This document shows positions 17,708 to 26,941 of a stretch of DNA of 64,000 bases, one piece after another. This DNA is from Desulfomonile tiedjei DSM 6799 (GTDB lineage Bacteria > Desulfobacterota > Desulfomonilia > Desulfomonilales > Desulfomonilaceae), in NCBI RefSeq assembly GCF_000266945.1, contig NC_018025.1, forward strand, positions 5,398,001 to 5,462,000. Direction: 5' to 3'. The notes beneath the pieces are model-generated. The model saw nothing but the letters and a program-made list of their open reading frames with translations. It made no database searches and was not told the DNA's origin. Made by a program: the position numbers and the translations under genes. The first letter of the stretch is position 1, and the number at the start of each line of letters is the position of its first letter.

Positions 17708-18565
17708 ATGGAAGTTAAAGTGTTTGGTGTGATTGGGGCCGGACAAATGGGCAACGGTATAGCACACGTGGCTGCTGCTTCCGGCCTGCAAGTAATCATG
17801 AACGATGTAAAAGATGAATTCGTTCAGAAAGGTCTTTCATCGATTCGGAAGAATCTTGAACGAGCAGTTTCTAAAGGAAAAATGACCGAGCAGGAACAGT
17901 CCGACATTCTGGGACGCGTAAAAGGCAGCACCAGCCTGGAAGATTTTAAGGATGCGGATTTTGTGGTAGAGGCTATTATAGAAAGCTTCGATCTGAAGAA
18001 GACTGTCTTCGAAGCACTCGATACTATCGTCCCCAAAGAATCCATACTGGCGAGCAACACTTCATCGATTTCCATCACCAAGCTTGCTTCCTGCACGAAA
18101 CGTCCAGATAAATTCATCGGCATGCATTTCATGAATCCTGTACCGGTAATGAAGCTGGTAGAAGTCATAAATGGTGTTGCAACATCTACAGATACAACCG
18201 AAGTAACGGTGGAACTCGCGAATAAATTCGGGAAGACTCCCGTAGAAGCCAACGATTACCCTGGATTCATCGCTAATCGCATTCTGATGCCCATGATAAA
18301 CGAAGCAATTTACGCCTATTTTGAAGGTGTGGGGACCCCCCAGGCAATCGATGAAGTGATGAAACTTGGTATGAATCACCCTATGGGGCCGTTGACATTG
18401 GCAGACTTCATCGGGCTGGATACCTGTTTGGCAATCATGAATGTTCTGTTCGAAGGATTCGGAGATCCCAAATACAGAGCATGCCCTCTCCTGAAAAAAT
18501 ACGTGGAAGCCGGCTACCTCGGAAGGAAGAGCGGTCGCGGCTTCTATGATTACTCCGGCCAATAA
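17708..18565 (+). CDS. 3-hydroxybutyryl-CoA dehydrogenase
   Basis: An NAD(P)-dependent dehydrogenase interconverting acetoacetyl-CoA and 3-hydroxybutyryl-CoA, used in butyrate or beta-oxidation metabolism. At 285 residues it has the usual length of the single-domain bacterial enzyme. The Rossmann motif [14 protein letters not shown] is at residues 8-21. The catalytic region [18 protein letters not shown] with the essential His is near 140, and the C-terminal domain has the Asn/Pro-rich [16 protein letters not shown]. The start is ATG with AGGAGG. No other acyl-CoA gene is adjacent, so the pathway is not fixed by context. Confidence 0.95.
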   Translation: MEVKVFGVIGAGQMGNGIAHVAAASGLQVIMNDVKDEFVQKGLSSIRKNLERAVSKGKMTEQEQSDILGRVKGSTSLEDFKDADFVVEAIIESFDLKKTVFEALDTIVPKESILASNTSSISITKLASCTKRPDKFIGMHFMNPVPVMKLVEVINGVATSTDTTEVTVELANKFGKTPVEANDYPGFIANRILMPMINEAIYAYFEGVGTPQAIDEVMKLGMNHPMGPLTLADFIGLDTCLAIMNVLFEGFGDPKYRACPLLKKYVEAGYLGRKSGRGFYDYSGQ

Positions 18566-18630
18566 GACGCAAGATCGGCACTGATGAGGAGTTTGCGTAC
18601 AAATGGGCACCCCCTACCATTAAGAAGGCC

Positions 18631-18672
18631 ATCAAAGTCCCCCTTTTCTAAAGGGGGATTCAGGGGGATTTC
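18631..18672. repeat. CCCCCTTT/AAAGGGGG hairpin repeat, family R8 (copy 1)
   Basis: CCCCCTTTT and AAAGGGGGATT form a hairpin with a five-base loop, followed by CAGGGGGATTT. A larger double copy is at 55166-55258. It could act as a terminator for the dehydrogenase gene, although no T-run follows directly. Confidence 0.55.
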
Positions 18673-18816
18673 ATGGACTCAACTCAAAATCCCTCCTTGT
18701 ATGTTGGGTTACAGGTATTCCCTGTTTTCTCAGGGATGCAGCGAGAGTGAGGGGACGATACTTGTACTTGCCAGGATAAGTACCGTTGGACAAAGGGGAC
18801 TGGCACGGGCGTGACA

Positions 18817-18846
18817 CCTGTCATTGCGAGCGAAGCGAAGCAATCG
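18817..18846. repeat. GTCATTGCGAGCGAAGCGAAGCAATC-type dispersed repeat
   Basis: The words CATTGCGAGCGAAGCGAAGC belong to a short palindromic repeat that I recall from many unrelated bacterial genomes. Only one copy is visible in this window. With R8 it accounts for the 18566-18895 stretch, where I see no gene. Confidence 0.6.
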
Positions 18847-18895
18847 CCTGAGATGAAGCGCCTGAGTCAGGAAATTTTCCGACAATATTCTTCCT

Positions 18896-19183
18896 TCAAA
18901 GCCCGGGCACTTCGTAACCCACGAATCCCCGATCGATCAGATCTTTAATAAACTCAGCTAGATGAGCACTTGCATCCGCAGGCACTGATTCAAAATGTTC
19001 CTCGATATGAGCGAGGATCTCGTGTTCCGTGTGCTCGCCGTCCAGCAGTTTCCAGACAAACACCCCTATAGGATTCATCCCGAAGCCGTCACCGGTGTCG
19101 GGATCGAATAATATTGCCCAATCGTCGAATTCTTCCCTCAGAACCAGTTGCGAGTTTGCTATGGGTTTTGCGTTCTTATCCAC
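18896..19183 (-). CDS. PqqD family RiPP-precursor chaperone-like protein
   Basis: A 95-residue protein of the PqqD fold, which in characterised systems binds the leader of a peptide and presents it to a radical SAM enzyme. Visible are LREEFDDWAILFDPDTGDG, the hallmark LNPTG-like segment (GMNPIGVFVWKLLDG) and HIEEHFE..., then a C-terminal helix. The sequence resembles the ScmD type from the SynChlorMet cassette as I recall it, a tentative link. The start is GTG with a purine-rich upstream run. The nucleotidyltransferase-fold gene upstream on the same strand is a common companion, but no radical SAM enzyme or precursor peptide is visible nearby. Confidence 0.8.
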   Translation of the reverse strand: MDKNAKPIANSQLVLREEFDDWAILFDPDTGDGFGMNPIGVFVWKLLDGEHTEHEILAHIEEHFESVPADASAHLAEFIKDLIDRGFVGYEVPGL

Positions 19184-19360
19184 AAGAATTCTTTCTATCG
19201 TGAGATCTAATCGAGGCTGTCGGGCGACTTGAATCAGATCTGCTCTTCGTTAGCGATCATGCCCTATTGCGGATAGTGGAAGATATTCCATCAGACTGCC
19301 CATTTATGTCAAGGAAGAAAATGATCCGGAAAATTCAAGGCTTGACGTAAGTAGTCTTTA

Positions 19361-20467
19361 TCAGCGTTTGTTGGTGAAAAGGTTTCTGAAGCTCAGCCAC
19401 TTGGACTTTACATATTCCAGGGGATCGCTGGTACGGAGCACAGCCATACGGTATTCCGCGGAAGGAAACAGCCTGAGCTTCACGAAATGCAGTTTACTCG
19501 CCCAGTCAGGTTCTTGGAGTATTCGGGCAACTATTCGCCACACGTAACGAAACCGGTTCTGCGCAATTCTCTTTTCCATTGCAGACGGTCTGTACGCGGC
19601 AAAGGACTTCAAAACGGCTGCCGGCACTTGAGCACCCCAGGCACTCGCCAATTCCTGCATCATAATCCCCACAGGATAGACCACACCGAGATTCTCACAG
19701 AGAGACAGGATCTCGTTCCAATCCGTTTGTAGTCTTTCCAGCATTAGCATGAGATCCAGATAGTCTCTGAAGCGTGTGGCAGAGCTCAAAGCATGGATCG
19801 CCACATTGATTGTGTTCAGTTCAGGCGAGAGAAATCGTATCTTGCAACCAAAGATCTCAGTGTCGTAGGAATGTGCCCATACATCGCTTTCAGGTAAACG
19901 GTAATAATCAAGAAGCCTCAGCTCGGAATGGAGGTCCACCACTTCAGGCCTGATTCCGGGCCGCATATAGGGACGGGATGGGTAAAGGTGCGGTTTGAAA
20001 GATTCCGGGACATCGATCATGAGGACATATCCGAGGGTTTTCAGGATCTCCTGCACGACCGCAAGGTCTTTTCGCAAGACCATTACATCTACGTCGCACA
20101 TGGGTCTGATAGCGGGATTCTTGTACACGAATGTGCCGAGATATGCTCCCTTGAGGAGAACCAGTGGAACGTCCTGTTGAGAGCATGCTTCTGCGATGCG
20201 ACGCATACACGATTCGTGTATGAGGTTTTCTAAACAGCTTTGGTGGTAATCTTTCCGTAATGCGTCGAGAAAAGGTTCCGAGAATCCCAATTCAGGTCTG
20301 GTGTGAAGAAAAGCATAAAGCCAGGGAGCAAGGCCATGCAGCCGTATCGAACGTAAGTGTCTTTCGTCCCAGTGGGCGCACCAGTCTTCCGAGGGTACTC
20401 TGTCGAATACCGATTCCCGGCATAAAAGGCGGACCTGTTCCTGAATATCAACCGGATTCTGAATCAT
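19361..20467 (-). CDS. Nucleotidyltransferase-fold protein (NTP_transf_5 type)
   Basis: A protein of about 368 residues with the nucleotidyltransferase core LLKGAYLGTFVYKNPAIRPMCDVDVMV. The Gly-containing loop and the paired Asp residues DVD would bind metal and nucleotide. The rest is helical. This family typically occurs in polysaccharide or RiPP-like gene clusters beside PqqD proteins. The start is ATG 20467 (MIQNPVD); a TTG three codons upstream is less likely. It lies 177 bases upstream of the PqqD gene on the same strand. The stretch between them holds nothing I can identify. The substrate is unknown. Confidence 0.78.
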   Translation of the reverse strand: MIQNPVDIQEQVRLLCRESVFDRVPSEDWCAHWDERHLRSIRLHGLAPWLYAFLHTRPELGFSEPFLDALRKDYHQSCLENLIHESCMRRIAEACSQQDVPLVLLKGAYLGTFVYKNPAIRPMCDVDVMVLRKDLAVVQEILKTLGYVLMIDVPESFKPHLYPSRPYMRPGIRPEVVDLHSELRLLDYYRLPESDVWAHSYDTEIFGCKIRFLSPELNTINVAIHALSSATRFRDYLDLMLMLERLQTDWNEILSLCENLGVVYPVGIMMQELASAWGAQVPAAVLKSFAAYRPSAMEKRIAQNRFRYVWRIVARILQEPDWASKLHFVKLRLFPSAEYRMAVLRTSDPLEYVKSKWLSFRNLFTNKR

Positions 20468-20639
20468 GAACACCAAAAACTCTTTACATAACGGTTACGT
20501 CTCAACACATCCGAGCGTTGCGGAATTAATGCTTGCCTTTCCGTACGCTGCCATCCATAATCACCGATAACACCAATCCGCTTTCAAAAAGGTTCCTCGA
20601 GTATTACCGGATTCCGCGGCAATGATCCACAGTTATTGT

Positions 20640-20669
20640 TTGACTTGAATGCTCACAATAGAGCATAAC
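20640..20669 (+). promoter_or_regulatory. Possible sigma-70 promoter before the CapD-like gene
   Basis: TTGACT at 20640-20645 and CATAAC at 20664-20669 are 18 bases apart, about 90 bases upstream of the start codon. This is the spacer between two divergent genes. The match is moderate. Confidence 0.35.
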
Positions 20670-20757
20670 AATCGTTCTTCGTCGTAACGATTGATTCTTG
20701 CGGCCGAATATCCCCCAGCCTAAACAGAACAGTCAGCAATGGGGAGACTGACAGACA

Positions 20758-22707
20758 ATGACTTCCACCGAGCTTCTCAAAATCATTCTCAGGAAAGGTC
20801 AGCTCATCGTTAAGGTCCTGGGAAAGTACATCAGCTTTAACCAGTGTCTTTTTGCGGCGGTCTTCCTTTTGTCTGCGGCAAGCTTTTGGCTCTCCTATGA
20901 AATCCGTTTCGATTTTAACGTGCCGCACCACTTTGCCGGACAGCGCCTTCTTTTGCTCCTGTATGTTTCCCTTCTCAAACTGACCTTCTTTTATCTTTTG
21001 CGGGGACATGGCAGTAACTGGCGGTATGTAGGTATTAGCGATGTCCCGAATCTCTTTTTTCATTGCGTGCTCTGCAGCACCACATTGTTTGCTGTAGGGT
21101 ACGTGTCGGAGCGTCTGTGGATTCCACGCGGCGTAGTGCTGATCGATTTTTTCATGAGCATCGTCTTTATTGGCGGAAGCAGAGTAGGATTGCGCGTTCT
21201 CAGGGAAAAAATACGGCTCATACTGCGGACACGCTCATCCGGTAAAGAGACTCGCGCAGTGATTATAGGCGCTGGCGATGCAGGAGAGATGATCGTTCGG
21301 GAAATTGCGCGAGATACCGGCTCAAGAATCAAGATTGCTGCTATCTTCGACGATGATCCGAAGAAGCAGGGTCATACCATACATGGAATAAGAGTAGTGG
21401 GAGGAGTGGACCACATTTCCGCTTACGCCCAGGACAACAAGTTCGATACCGCTATGATAGCAATTCCTTCCGCACGCAATGCAGACATGCGGCGGATACA
21501 CCGCATCCTCAAGACTCTGGATATCAAGGTCAAGACATTGCCGGGTCTCAATGAGATTATTCATGGATCGGCAAAGCTGACCCAGTTGCGGGACATTACC
21601 ATTTCCGACCTCCTCGGCCGCGAAGAGATCAATATAGATACCGAACTCCTGAAAAAACTCATTTTCCGGAAAACTGCTCTGGTTACCGGAGCAGGAGGGA
21701 GCATCGGCTCGGAGCTTTGCAGACAGATACTAAAACGCGAGCCTGAGCGGTTAATTCTCTTGGAACGGACAGAGAACAGCCTTTTTCATGTGAACAGGCA
21801 GTTGAGAGAAGTGCACCCGGACATCCCCATTGTCCCTGTCCTGTGTGATGTGAGGGACACGGTAAGAGTGGAGGAGGTGTTCCAAGAATTCAGACCTGAA
21901 TTGGTGTTTCATGCCGCGGCTCATAAGCATGTTCATATGCAGGAACTCAATCCCTCGGAATGCGTCAAGAATAATATTGCAGGAATGCAGACATTGGCAC
22001 GCACGTGCGATCGACACGGAGTCTCCCGTTTTCTCCTCATTTCCACGGACAAGGCGGTGAATCCCACGAGCGTAATGGGGGCCACCAAGAGAGTCTGCGA
22101 GCTATACTGCCAAGCATTCGGCATGGTCAGCGACACAAAATTTCTCTCTGTTCGATTCGGAAATGTGCTGGCATCCGAAGGGAGTGTCGTCCCAATCTTC
22201 ATGGATCAGATCGCCCGAGGCGGTCCAATCACGGTGACTCACCCGGAAATGCGCCGTTATTTCATGACAATCCCTGAGGCCGTGACATTGGTGCTCCAGG
22301 CGGCTGCTCTCGGAAACTCAGGCGAAATCATGGCCCTGCAAATGGGTGAACCAATCAAAATCATGGATTTGATACAACATCTGCTTATGCTCATGGGAAA
22401 AGAGCCTGATGAGATTCCCATCGTATTTGTAGGGCCCAGACCGGGTGAGAAGCTCTTCGAAGAATTGACCGCGCCTTCAGAGAGCAACATGGCCACCACA
22501 CATACAAACATCAAAATATTTAATCGAGATAGCGTCGATCCAGGGAAACTGATCGCTTCCATTGACAAGGCTGTGGAACGCGTCATGAGAGGGGTCGATG
22601 CAGACACAGTCCGGCTGATATTGCAGGAGCTTGTCCCGGAATACTCTCCGGCTGAAGGCTCCGAATACCCGAAGCTTTCTGCATATGCGGGATCGAGATC
22701 GAATTAA
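20758..22707 (+). CDS. CapD/WbpM-type UDP-sugar 4,6-dehydratase/epimerase, membrane-bound
   Basis: A 649-residue enzyme for nucleotide-sugar synthesis in capsule, O-antigen or glycan pathways. Residues 1-140 hold about four membrane segments. Next comes a CoA-binding-like Rossmann domain (VIIGAGDAGEMIVREI near 165) and then the catalytic extended SDR domain with GAGGSIGSELCRQI near 311. The active-site stretch STDKAVNPTSVMGATKR (about 430) has Met in place of the usual Tyr, as is normal for this family. The length and order match WbpM/FlaA1-related long forms. It begins divergently from the nucleotidyltransferase gene, suggesting a shared envelope-glycan role. Confidence 0.93.
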   Translation: MTSTELLKIILRKGQLIVKVLGKYISFNQCLFAAVFLLSAASFWLSYEIRFDFNVPHHFAGQRLLLLLYVSLLKLTFFYLLRGHGSNWRYVGISDVPNLFFHCVLCSTTLFAVGYVSERLWIPRGVVLIDFFMSIVFIGGSRVGLRVLREKIRLILRTRSSGKETRAVIIGAGDAGEMIVREIARDTGSRIKIAAIFDDDPKKQGHTIHGIRVVGGVDHISAYAQDNKFDTAMIAIPSARNADMRRIHRILKTLDIKVKTLPGLNEIIHGSAKLTQLRDITISDLLGREEINIDTELLKKLIFRKTALVTGAGGSIGSELCRQILKREPERLILLERTENSLFHVNRQLREVHPDIPIVPVLCDVRDTVRVEEVFQEFRPELVFHAAAHKHVHMQELNPSECVKNNIAGMQTLARTCDRHGVSRFLLISTDKAVNPTSVMGATKRVCELYCQAFGMVSDTKFLSVRFGNVLASEGSVVPIFMDQIARGGPITVTHPEMRRYFMTIPEAVTLVLQAAALGNSGEIMALQMGEPIKIMDLIQHLLMLMGKEPDEIPIVFVGPRPGEKLFEELTAPSESNMATTHTNIKIFNRDSVDPGKLIASIDKAVERVMRGVDADTVRLILQELVPEYSPAEGSEYPKLSAYAGSRSN

Positions 22708-22780
22708 CGCTGTTCAAAGCAGCAGCATACGGGAAATTCTCCTAATGGCCGTCTGTGGTCCGGTGGATCACGACAATGCA

Positions 22781-22862
22781 GATCTGGTAGGGGCATCTCT
22801 TGTGGGTGCCCGGTAGAACCGGCCTCTGTTCTGGTCATTCCCCAGAGGCAGGCCTCCGTGTT
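22781..22862. repeat. Solo copy of the innermost repeat, family R7
   Basis: GGTAGGGGC, GTGGGTGCCCGGTAG, ACCGGCCTCTGTTCTGGTCATT and CAGGC follow in the same order as the reverse complement of the innermost segment of the 5.4 kb nested repeat. It is here free of the outer layers. It lies in the gene-free stretch 22708-23270. Confidence 0.6.
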
Positions 22863-22994
22863 TGAGGACCCCTGTCGCTGGCTGCAGCCGCGATTCCAAC
22901 ACTCCGTACGCCAGGGATAAACCCGACATTTTCGATTCAGAGCTGAGCCCGATTCTTAAAAGATTTCTCCAATTCGTAATCATTCAGTTTTGAG

Positions 22995-23240
22995 CGGGCA
23001 TTAGGGAGTTCTGCGCCCTGGAAGGGCGGCTCAATACTAGCCACGGGTGTCAACCCGTGGACAGCGCCAAGTCCATGAGTATGGTTCAACGACCCTGAAA
23101 GGGTCGACCAAAAGGCAATGATTTCCAAATCCATTGGTGGACCCTTTCAGGGTCTTGAAGGCAAAAGACTTCCCGTCGCTTCCGTGGGTTTGCACCCACG
23201 GCTACTATTGGGTAGCCCCTGTGGGGCTGCAGAAACCTTT
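22995..23240. repeat. Multi-hairpin repeat, family R5 (copy 1)
   Basis: A chain of short hairpins: CCACGGGTGTCAACCCGTGG, GACCCTGAAAGGGTC, GGACCCTTTCAGGGTC, CGTGGGTTTGCACCCACGG and GCCCCTGTGGGGC. The same kinds of hairpin in the same order occur at 57903-58145. Confidence 0.7.
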
Positions 23241-23270
23241 TCCATACATAACTGAATGGTTACTCCAATT

Positions 23271-24098
23271 TTACCTGTTCGATTGAATATCCGAATAAAT
23301 CGTTTTCGGCGTCCCGAGATTCCCTCCATCCTTCAGCCAAAGAAAAAGCATTCCCAGATATTCGTGGATCGCCGTATTGCACTCGGCCAGGGCGTTCGCT
23401 CGAGGGAAAAGGCGCGCCACGGTAGGCACGAAGGTCTTCCCTTGAAAATCGCATGGAGCCGGAATAGGATCCAATCCAACCCGCCTGAAATTCACGAGTG
23501 CTCGGTTCATATGACTCGCGCTTGTTACCAGGGCAAACTTTTGGTTTTCGAGAAGTGGTTTCAGCAAGCGAGCTTCTTCTTCAGTGTCCAGAGAACGGCT
23601 TTCCAATATGATCGCATCTCCGGGAATACCCATTTCATGCGCAAAAGCAGCCATTCCTTCTGCCGTAGTTATGACCCCCGGACTATCGCTTCCTCCGGAA
23701 AAAACCAGCTTGGCTCCGGGAATTCTTTTCCACAAACGGATACCCTCGAGCGTTCGTATCAGGGATGTGCTGGCGATCCGATCCGCTGGAGTCAGGCTGC
23801 CGGCCCTGACGTCTCCACCAAGCACAACTACATACCGGACGTCCAGCCGCGAAAGCTCCGATGGATCGGCATAGGTTCCCGCTTTGCTTTCAAGATTACG
23901 GAACAGATTGAAGGATGTTATCGGCAGAGACATGATCAACAAAATCGCCCCCGATCCCGCGAAAAAAGCGAAGCAGATCTTGTTCTTTTTTCCGGCAAGC
24001 CACAGCACCATTCCCATGAGCCACAGGAGGAGAGAAAACCCGACCGGATAAACAAACACACTTACAACCTTTTTGAGAGTGTACGCCAAAAAATCCAT
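23271..24098 (-). CDS. YdcF/ElyC family (DUF218) membrane protein
   Basis: A 275-residue protein with two N-terminal membrane segments and a DUF218 domain: YVVVLGGDVRAG, LVFSGGSDSPG, AIILESRSLDTEEEA and LVTSASHMNRAL. ElyC of E. coli, of the same layout, is involved in envelope integrity and undecaprenyl-phosphate metabolism; SanA and YdcF share the fold. The start is ATG with AAGGA seven bases upstream. The long frame on the opposite strand is a shadow. It stands as a single gene between repeats and a small secreted protein gene. Confidence 0.85.
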   Translation of the reverse strand: MDFLAYTLKKVVSVFVYPVGFSLLLWLMGMVLWLAGKKNKICFAFFAGSGAILLIMSLPITSFNLFRNLESKAGTYADPSELSRLDVRYVVVLGGDVRAGSLTPADRIASTSLIRTLEGIRLWKRIPGAKLVFSGGSDSPGVITTAEGMAAFAHEMGIPGDAIILESRSLDTEEEARLLKPLLENQKFALVTSASHMNRALVNFRRVGLDPIPAPCDFQGKTFVPTVARLFPRANALAECNTAIHEYLGMLFLWLKDGGNLGTPKTIYSDIQSNR

Positions 24099-24376
24099 TC
24101 AGTTATCCTTGAAATATAAAATCGTGTTCCGCGTCCGGCATCGATTACGGTTTGGAGGCATTCGTTCAAAGGAAAAATGTGCCTCTTTACCCCAGTCGTG
24201 AGAAGAAAATCTCCCGATTCCATCGGCATTTGAAAACCGATTATCACCGCATAGCAAAATAAGATGCATTTTTCAATGGTTGAAGCAAATGTCTCGATTT
24301 TCTTCATGCATATTTGTGTTGACATCCCTTGGAAAAAAATGTATCCATGGAGCATCAATCTGTCGGAAAGTAAGCC

Positions 24377-24616
24377 ATGAAAAAGAAGATTCTGGTACTC
24401 TTAATGATTTTGAGCCTATCCTATCCGGCTGCATCCCATGCCTTCGGGATATTGAGATACACGTTTGATGCAATTGCGAATCAGCTCGGTCTGGATAGGG
24501 GACCCGTGCCTAAAGTATTTCCTCAACTGCCTCCGACCGGTTTCGATGCCCACGGAAAGCCGTTGAGCAATCATCCCGACGCCAATCGAATCTATATTCA
24601 GGCCGAAGGTTTCTAG
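24377..24616 (+). CDS. Small secreted hypothetical protein
   Basis: A 79-residue protein with a clear signal peptide (MKKKILVLLMILSLSYPAASHA, cut near residue 22). The short mature part is rich in Pro and Gly (LDRGPVPKVFPQLPPTGFDAHGK). The start is ATG with GGAAAG. There are no cysteines in the mature part. I do not recognise a family. It would be a periplasmic or surface peptide of about 57 residues. Confidence 0.6.
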   Translation: MKKKILVLLMILSLSYPAASHAFGILRYTFDAIANQLGLDRGPVPKVFPQLPPTGFDAHGKPLSNHPDANRIYIQAEGF

Positions 24617-24767
24617 TTCGGATACGATTGCCGGTCTTCTTCTGTTCCCCTTTTCTTATGAGTGCGGTTCCACTTGAATGTGGTTCTGCGGCACGTAAGA
24701 GCCATTCATTCCCATCGCGAAATCCCTTCCACTCGCCATACGTGTAGATTCTATAATAGAAAGCGTG

Positions 24768-25691
24768 CTATCTGTTCAGGGAGCTGTTGAGTATCGGCAA
24801 GATGTCGTCCAGAGTCAAAGAAGAAGGCGATTCGGTTCCGCCATAAAGAGAAAGCGGAAGTGAAACGAGCTTTCGAGTCTCCACCGCTTGCAACATTGCA
24901 GGAAGATTATCGGCAGTCTTTCCTCGATCGTGCAGGAGGACAACATCCCGCGGTTTCGCTCGATACATCGTTCCGATAACTTGCGCGGAAGAGCGCGCAT
25001 ACCAGTACAGTTCCATGCGCCAATCATTCGTGTCCAAGTCCCACCCGGCAATTTGGTAACCCAGATCCAATAATACTTCGTCACAGGCTTGTCTCGTGCT
25101 CTGCGAACCTGAATCGCCGTATGGAAATCGGAAGAATCTGTTTTGATTTGTGGGCGAAACTCCGGATTCCTCGATTACCTCTTCAATTAGCGCATGAGTG
25201 GCAGTAATTTCTTTCTGTGCCCGCTTGGTGGAAATCCAGGAAAAATTGGGATGCTCGTATGAGTGATTGGCTATCTCATGGCCTTCATGTAATGCTTTTA
25301 CAGCCAGGTGCCGAAGCTTGGGATTAGCCAGATTCCGCCCGATCACAAAGAAGGTGGCCTTGTGTTTTCTCGCTGCAAGGTGCTCCAATATGTGCGCAGT
25401 GCAGAACATGGGGCCGTCGTCGAATGTGAGAAATAACGGCTGCTGGACATCGCCGGTATCATCATGCACTTTATTTTGTTGCTGTTTTTTCGGAGGCGAC
25501 ATTTCGCCTCGTCTGGGTTCTATGTAATCAGGATGCGAATACAGGAGAGAAGTCAACTCATCCACAAGAGAAAAGCCCGGTGAATTGGTCACGACAATTC
25601 CACTAGTACTCAGTGCAAGGAAACGTCGTCTGGTCAAACGAGTTTCTCGACTCCTGGATTCGGCGTGAATCTTCACAGTGAACGATGTCAT
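24768..25691 (-). CDS. Tat-exported polysaccharide deacetylase family protein
   Basis: A NodB-type carbohydrate esterase (CE4) of 307 residues. The N-terminus carries a twin-arginine signal (TRRRFLAL near residues 20-27 followed by a hydrophobic run). The catalytic motifs are TFDDGP (motif 1), the zinc His pair in HSYEHPNFSW, RFPYGDSG (motif 3) and DLDTNDW (motif 4). It would remove acetyl groups from peptidoglycan, chitin-like or exopolysaccharide substrates in the periplasm. It is a single transcription unit with a weak ribosome site. Confidence 0.87.
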   Translation of the reverse strand: MTSFTVKIHAESRSRETRLTRRRFLALSTSGIVVTNSPGFSLVDELTSLLYSHPDYIEPRRGEMSPPKKQQQNKVHDDTGDVQQPLFLTFDDGPMFCTAHILEHLAARKHKATFFVIGRNLANPKLRHLAVKALHEGHEIANHSYEHPNFSWISTKRAQKEITATHALIEEVIEESGVSPTNQNRFFRFPYGDSGSQSTRQACDEVLLDLGYQIAGWDLDTNDWRMELYWYARSSAQVIGTMYRAKPRDVVLLHDRGKTADNLPAMLQAVETRKLVSLPLSLYGGTESPSSLTLDDILPILNSSLNR

Positions 25692-25922
25692 TGCAAATCC
25701 GAGAAAAGTTGTTCGGAAGCGCTATTATATAAATAACAGGTTCTAAAGTCAAAAATATAGTGCTATTTCATGCAAAACACGCCTAATCTTTCTTAGAGAT
25801 TGGCGCCGGCGGATGTTGCAGCCTAATGAGTTACAATTTCCAACATATGGCTGAATGCAGAGAGATGCATTATACTCTCTGATGAAATGGTCAAGAATCG
25901 TTAAGGAAAATCGAACCCATCT

Positions 25923-26867
25923 GTGTGGATTAGGAAGCACGTGATTGCAGAACAGAAACCAAAGATTATCATTGTTGCAGGCCCCACCGCTGCGGGCAAG
26001 ACCGATATAGGAATCCGACTTGCCGAGCGCATTCAGGGAGAAATCGTATCCGCCGATTCAGTCCAGGTCTATCGGCACATGGATATCGGGTCGGCGAAAC
26101 CTTCACCGGACGAACAAGCTATCGTGCCCCATCACATGATCGACATAAAGGACCCTGATGAGAGCTTTTCAGCGGGCGAATACGTTCGTGAAGCGCGGAA
26201 AATAATACAGGATATCGTGGAGCGAGGACGTGTTCCTCTTGTTGTGGGAGGCACAGGACTGTATATTAAATTATTACGGGCGGGAATGGCTGACCTTCCG
26301 TCTGCAGATGAGAACTTGAGAAATATGTTGCGTGAATCCGAGCAAAACGAGCCGGGCTCTCTTTTCACGAAACTTTCTGCAATCGATCCGCAGACTGCCA
26401 TTAAGACCGGCCCCCGCAATCTGACCAGAATCATCAGAGCTCTGGAGATTTATGAAATTACCGGGAAAAAAATGTCTCAGATTTATGAAGAACATGCTTT
26501 CAGAGACATGCCGTACACTTTTCTTTATATCGGATTGACACCCGAGAGGTCACATTTGTACGAACGGATTGATAACCGGGTTGACAGTATGATAGAGGGT
26601 GGATTATTGGATGAAACGGAAACGTTATATGAGCTCGGCTACGGCCGGGAGCTAAAATCCATGCAATCTCTCGGATATCGACATGCCGGGATGATTCTAG
26701 CCGGAGAAATGGATCTCCAGGCGGCAACGGACCTGCTGAAGAGGGATACCCGACATTTTGCAAAGAGGCAGTTTACTTGGTTTCGTTCCGAACCCGATGT
26801 CTTGTGGTTTGATCCTAGAGAAATCAAGGGGATCGGATGTGTGGTTACAAATTTTCTCGGCGCATAG
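25923..26867 (+). CDS. miaA: tRNA dimethylallyltransferase
   Basis: Transfers a dimethylallyl group to A37 of tRNAs that read UNN codons. The P-loop is GPTAAGKTD near residues 20-28. It is followed by SADSVQVYRHMDIGSAKP, the family hallmark, then VVGGTGLYIK and GPRNLTRIIRALEI. At 314 residues it has normal length. Two GTG starts are possible, 25923 and 25941; AGGAAG precedes the second by only three bases, so the start is uncertain. It lies directly upstream of hfq, the usual miaA-hfq order. Confidence 0.95.
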   Translation: MWIRKHVIAEQKPKIIIVAGPTAAGKTDIGIRLAERIQGEIVSADSVQVYRHMDIGSAKPSPDEQAIVPHHMIDIKDPDESFSAGEYVREARKIIQDIVERGRVPLVVGGTGLYIKLLRAGMADLPSADENLRNMLRESEQNEPGSLFTKLSAIDPQTAIKTGPRNLTRIIRALEIYEITGKKMSQIYEEHAFRDMPYTFLYIGLTPERSHLYERIDNRVDSMIEGGLLDETETLYELGYGRELKSMQSLGYRHAGMILAGEMDLQAATDLLKRDTRHFAKRQFTWFRSEPDVLWFDPREIKGIGCVVTNFLGA

Positions 26868-26941
26868 CTTGTGACCGGGATTTTTCCCCCGGATCGGCTT
26901 GATCTGCCGTTACCTGGGGATGAGTGCACGGGGGTGCGGAA

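Noticed and set aside
22995-23240. CRISPR array or tandem repeats
   Set aside because: The repeated words are palindromic hairpins at irregular spacing and dispersed through the window, with no unique spacers of constant size and no cas genes.
23256-24119. 287-residue frame on the plus strand opposite the YdcF/ElyC gene
   Set aside because: The minus strand carries clear DUF218 motifs, membrane segments and an AAGGA site; the plus frame is low in hydrophobic pattern and has no start signal.
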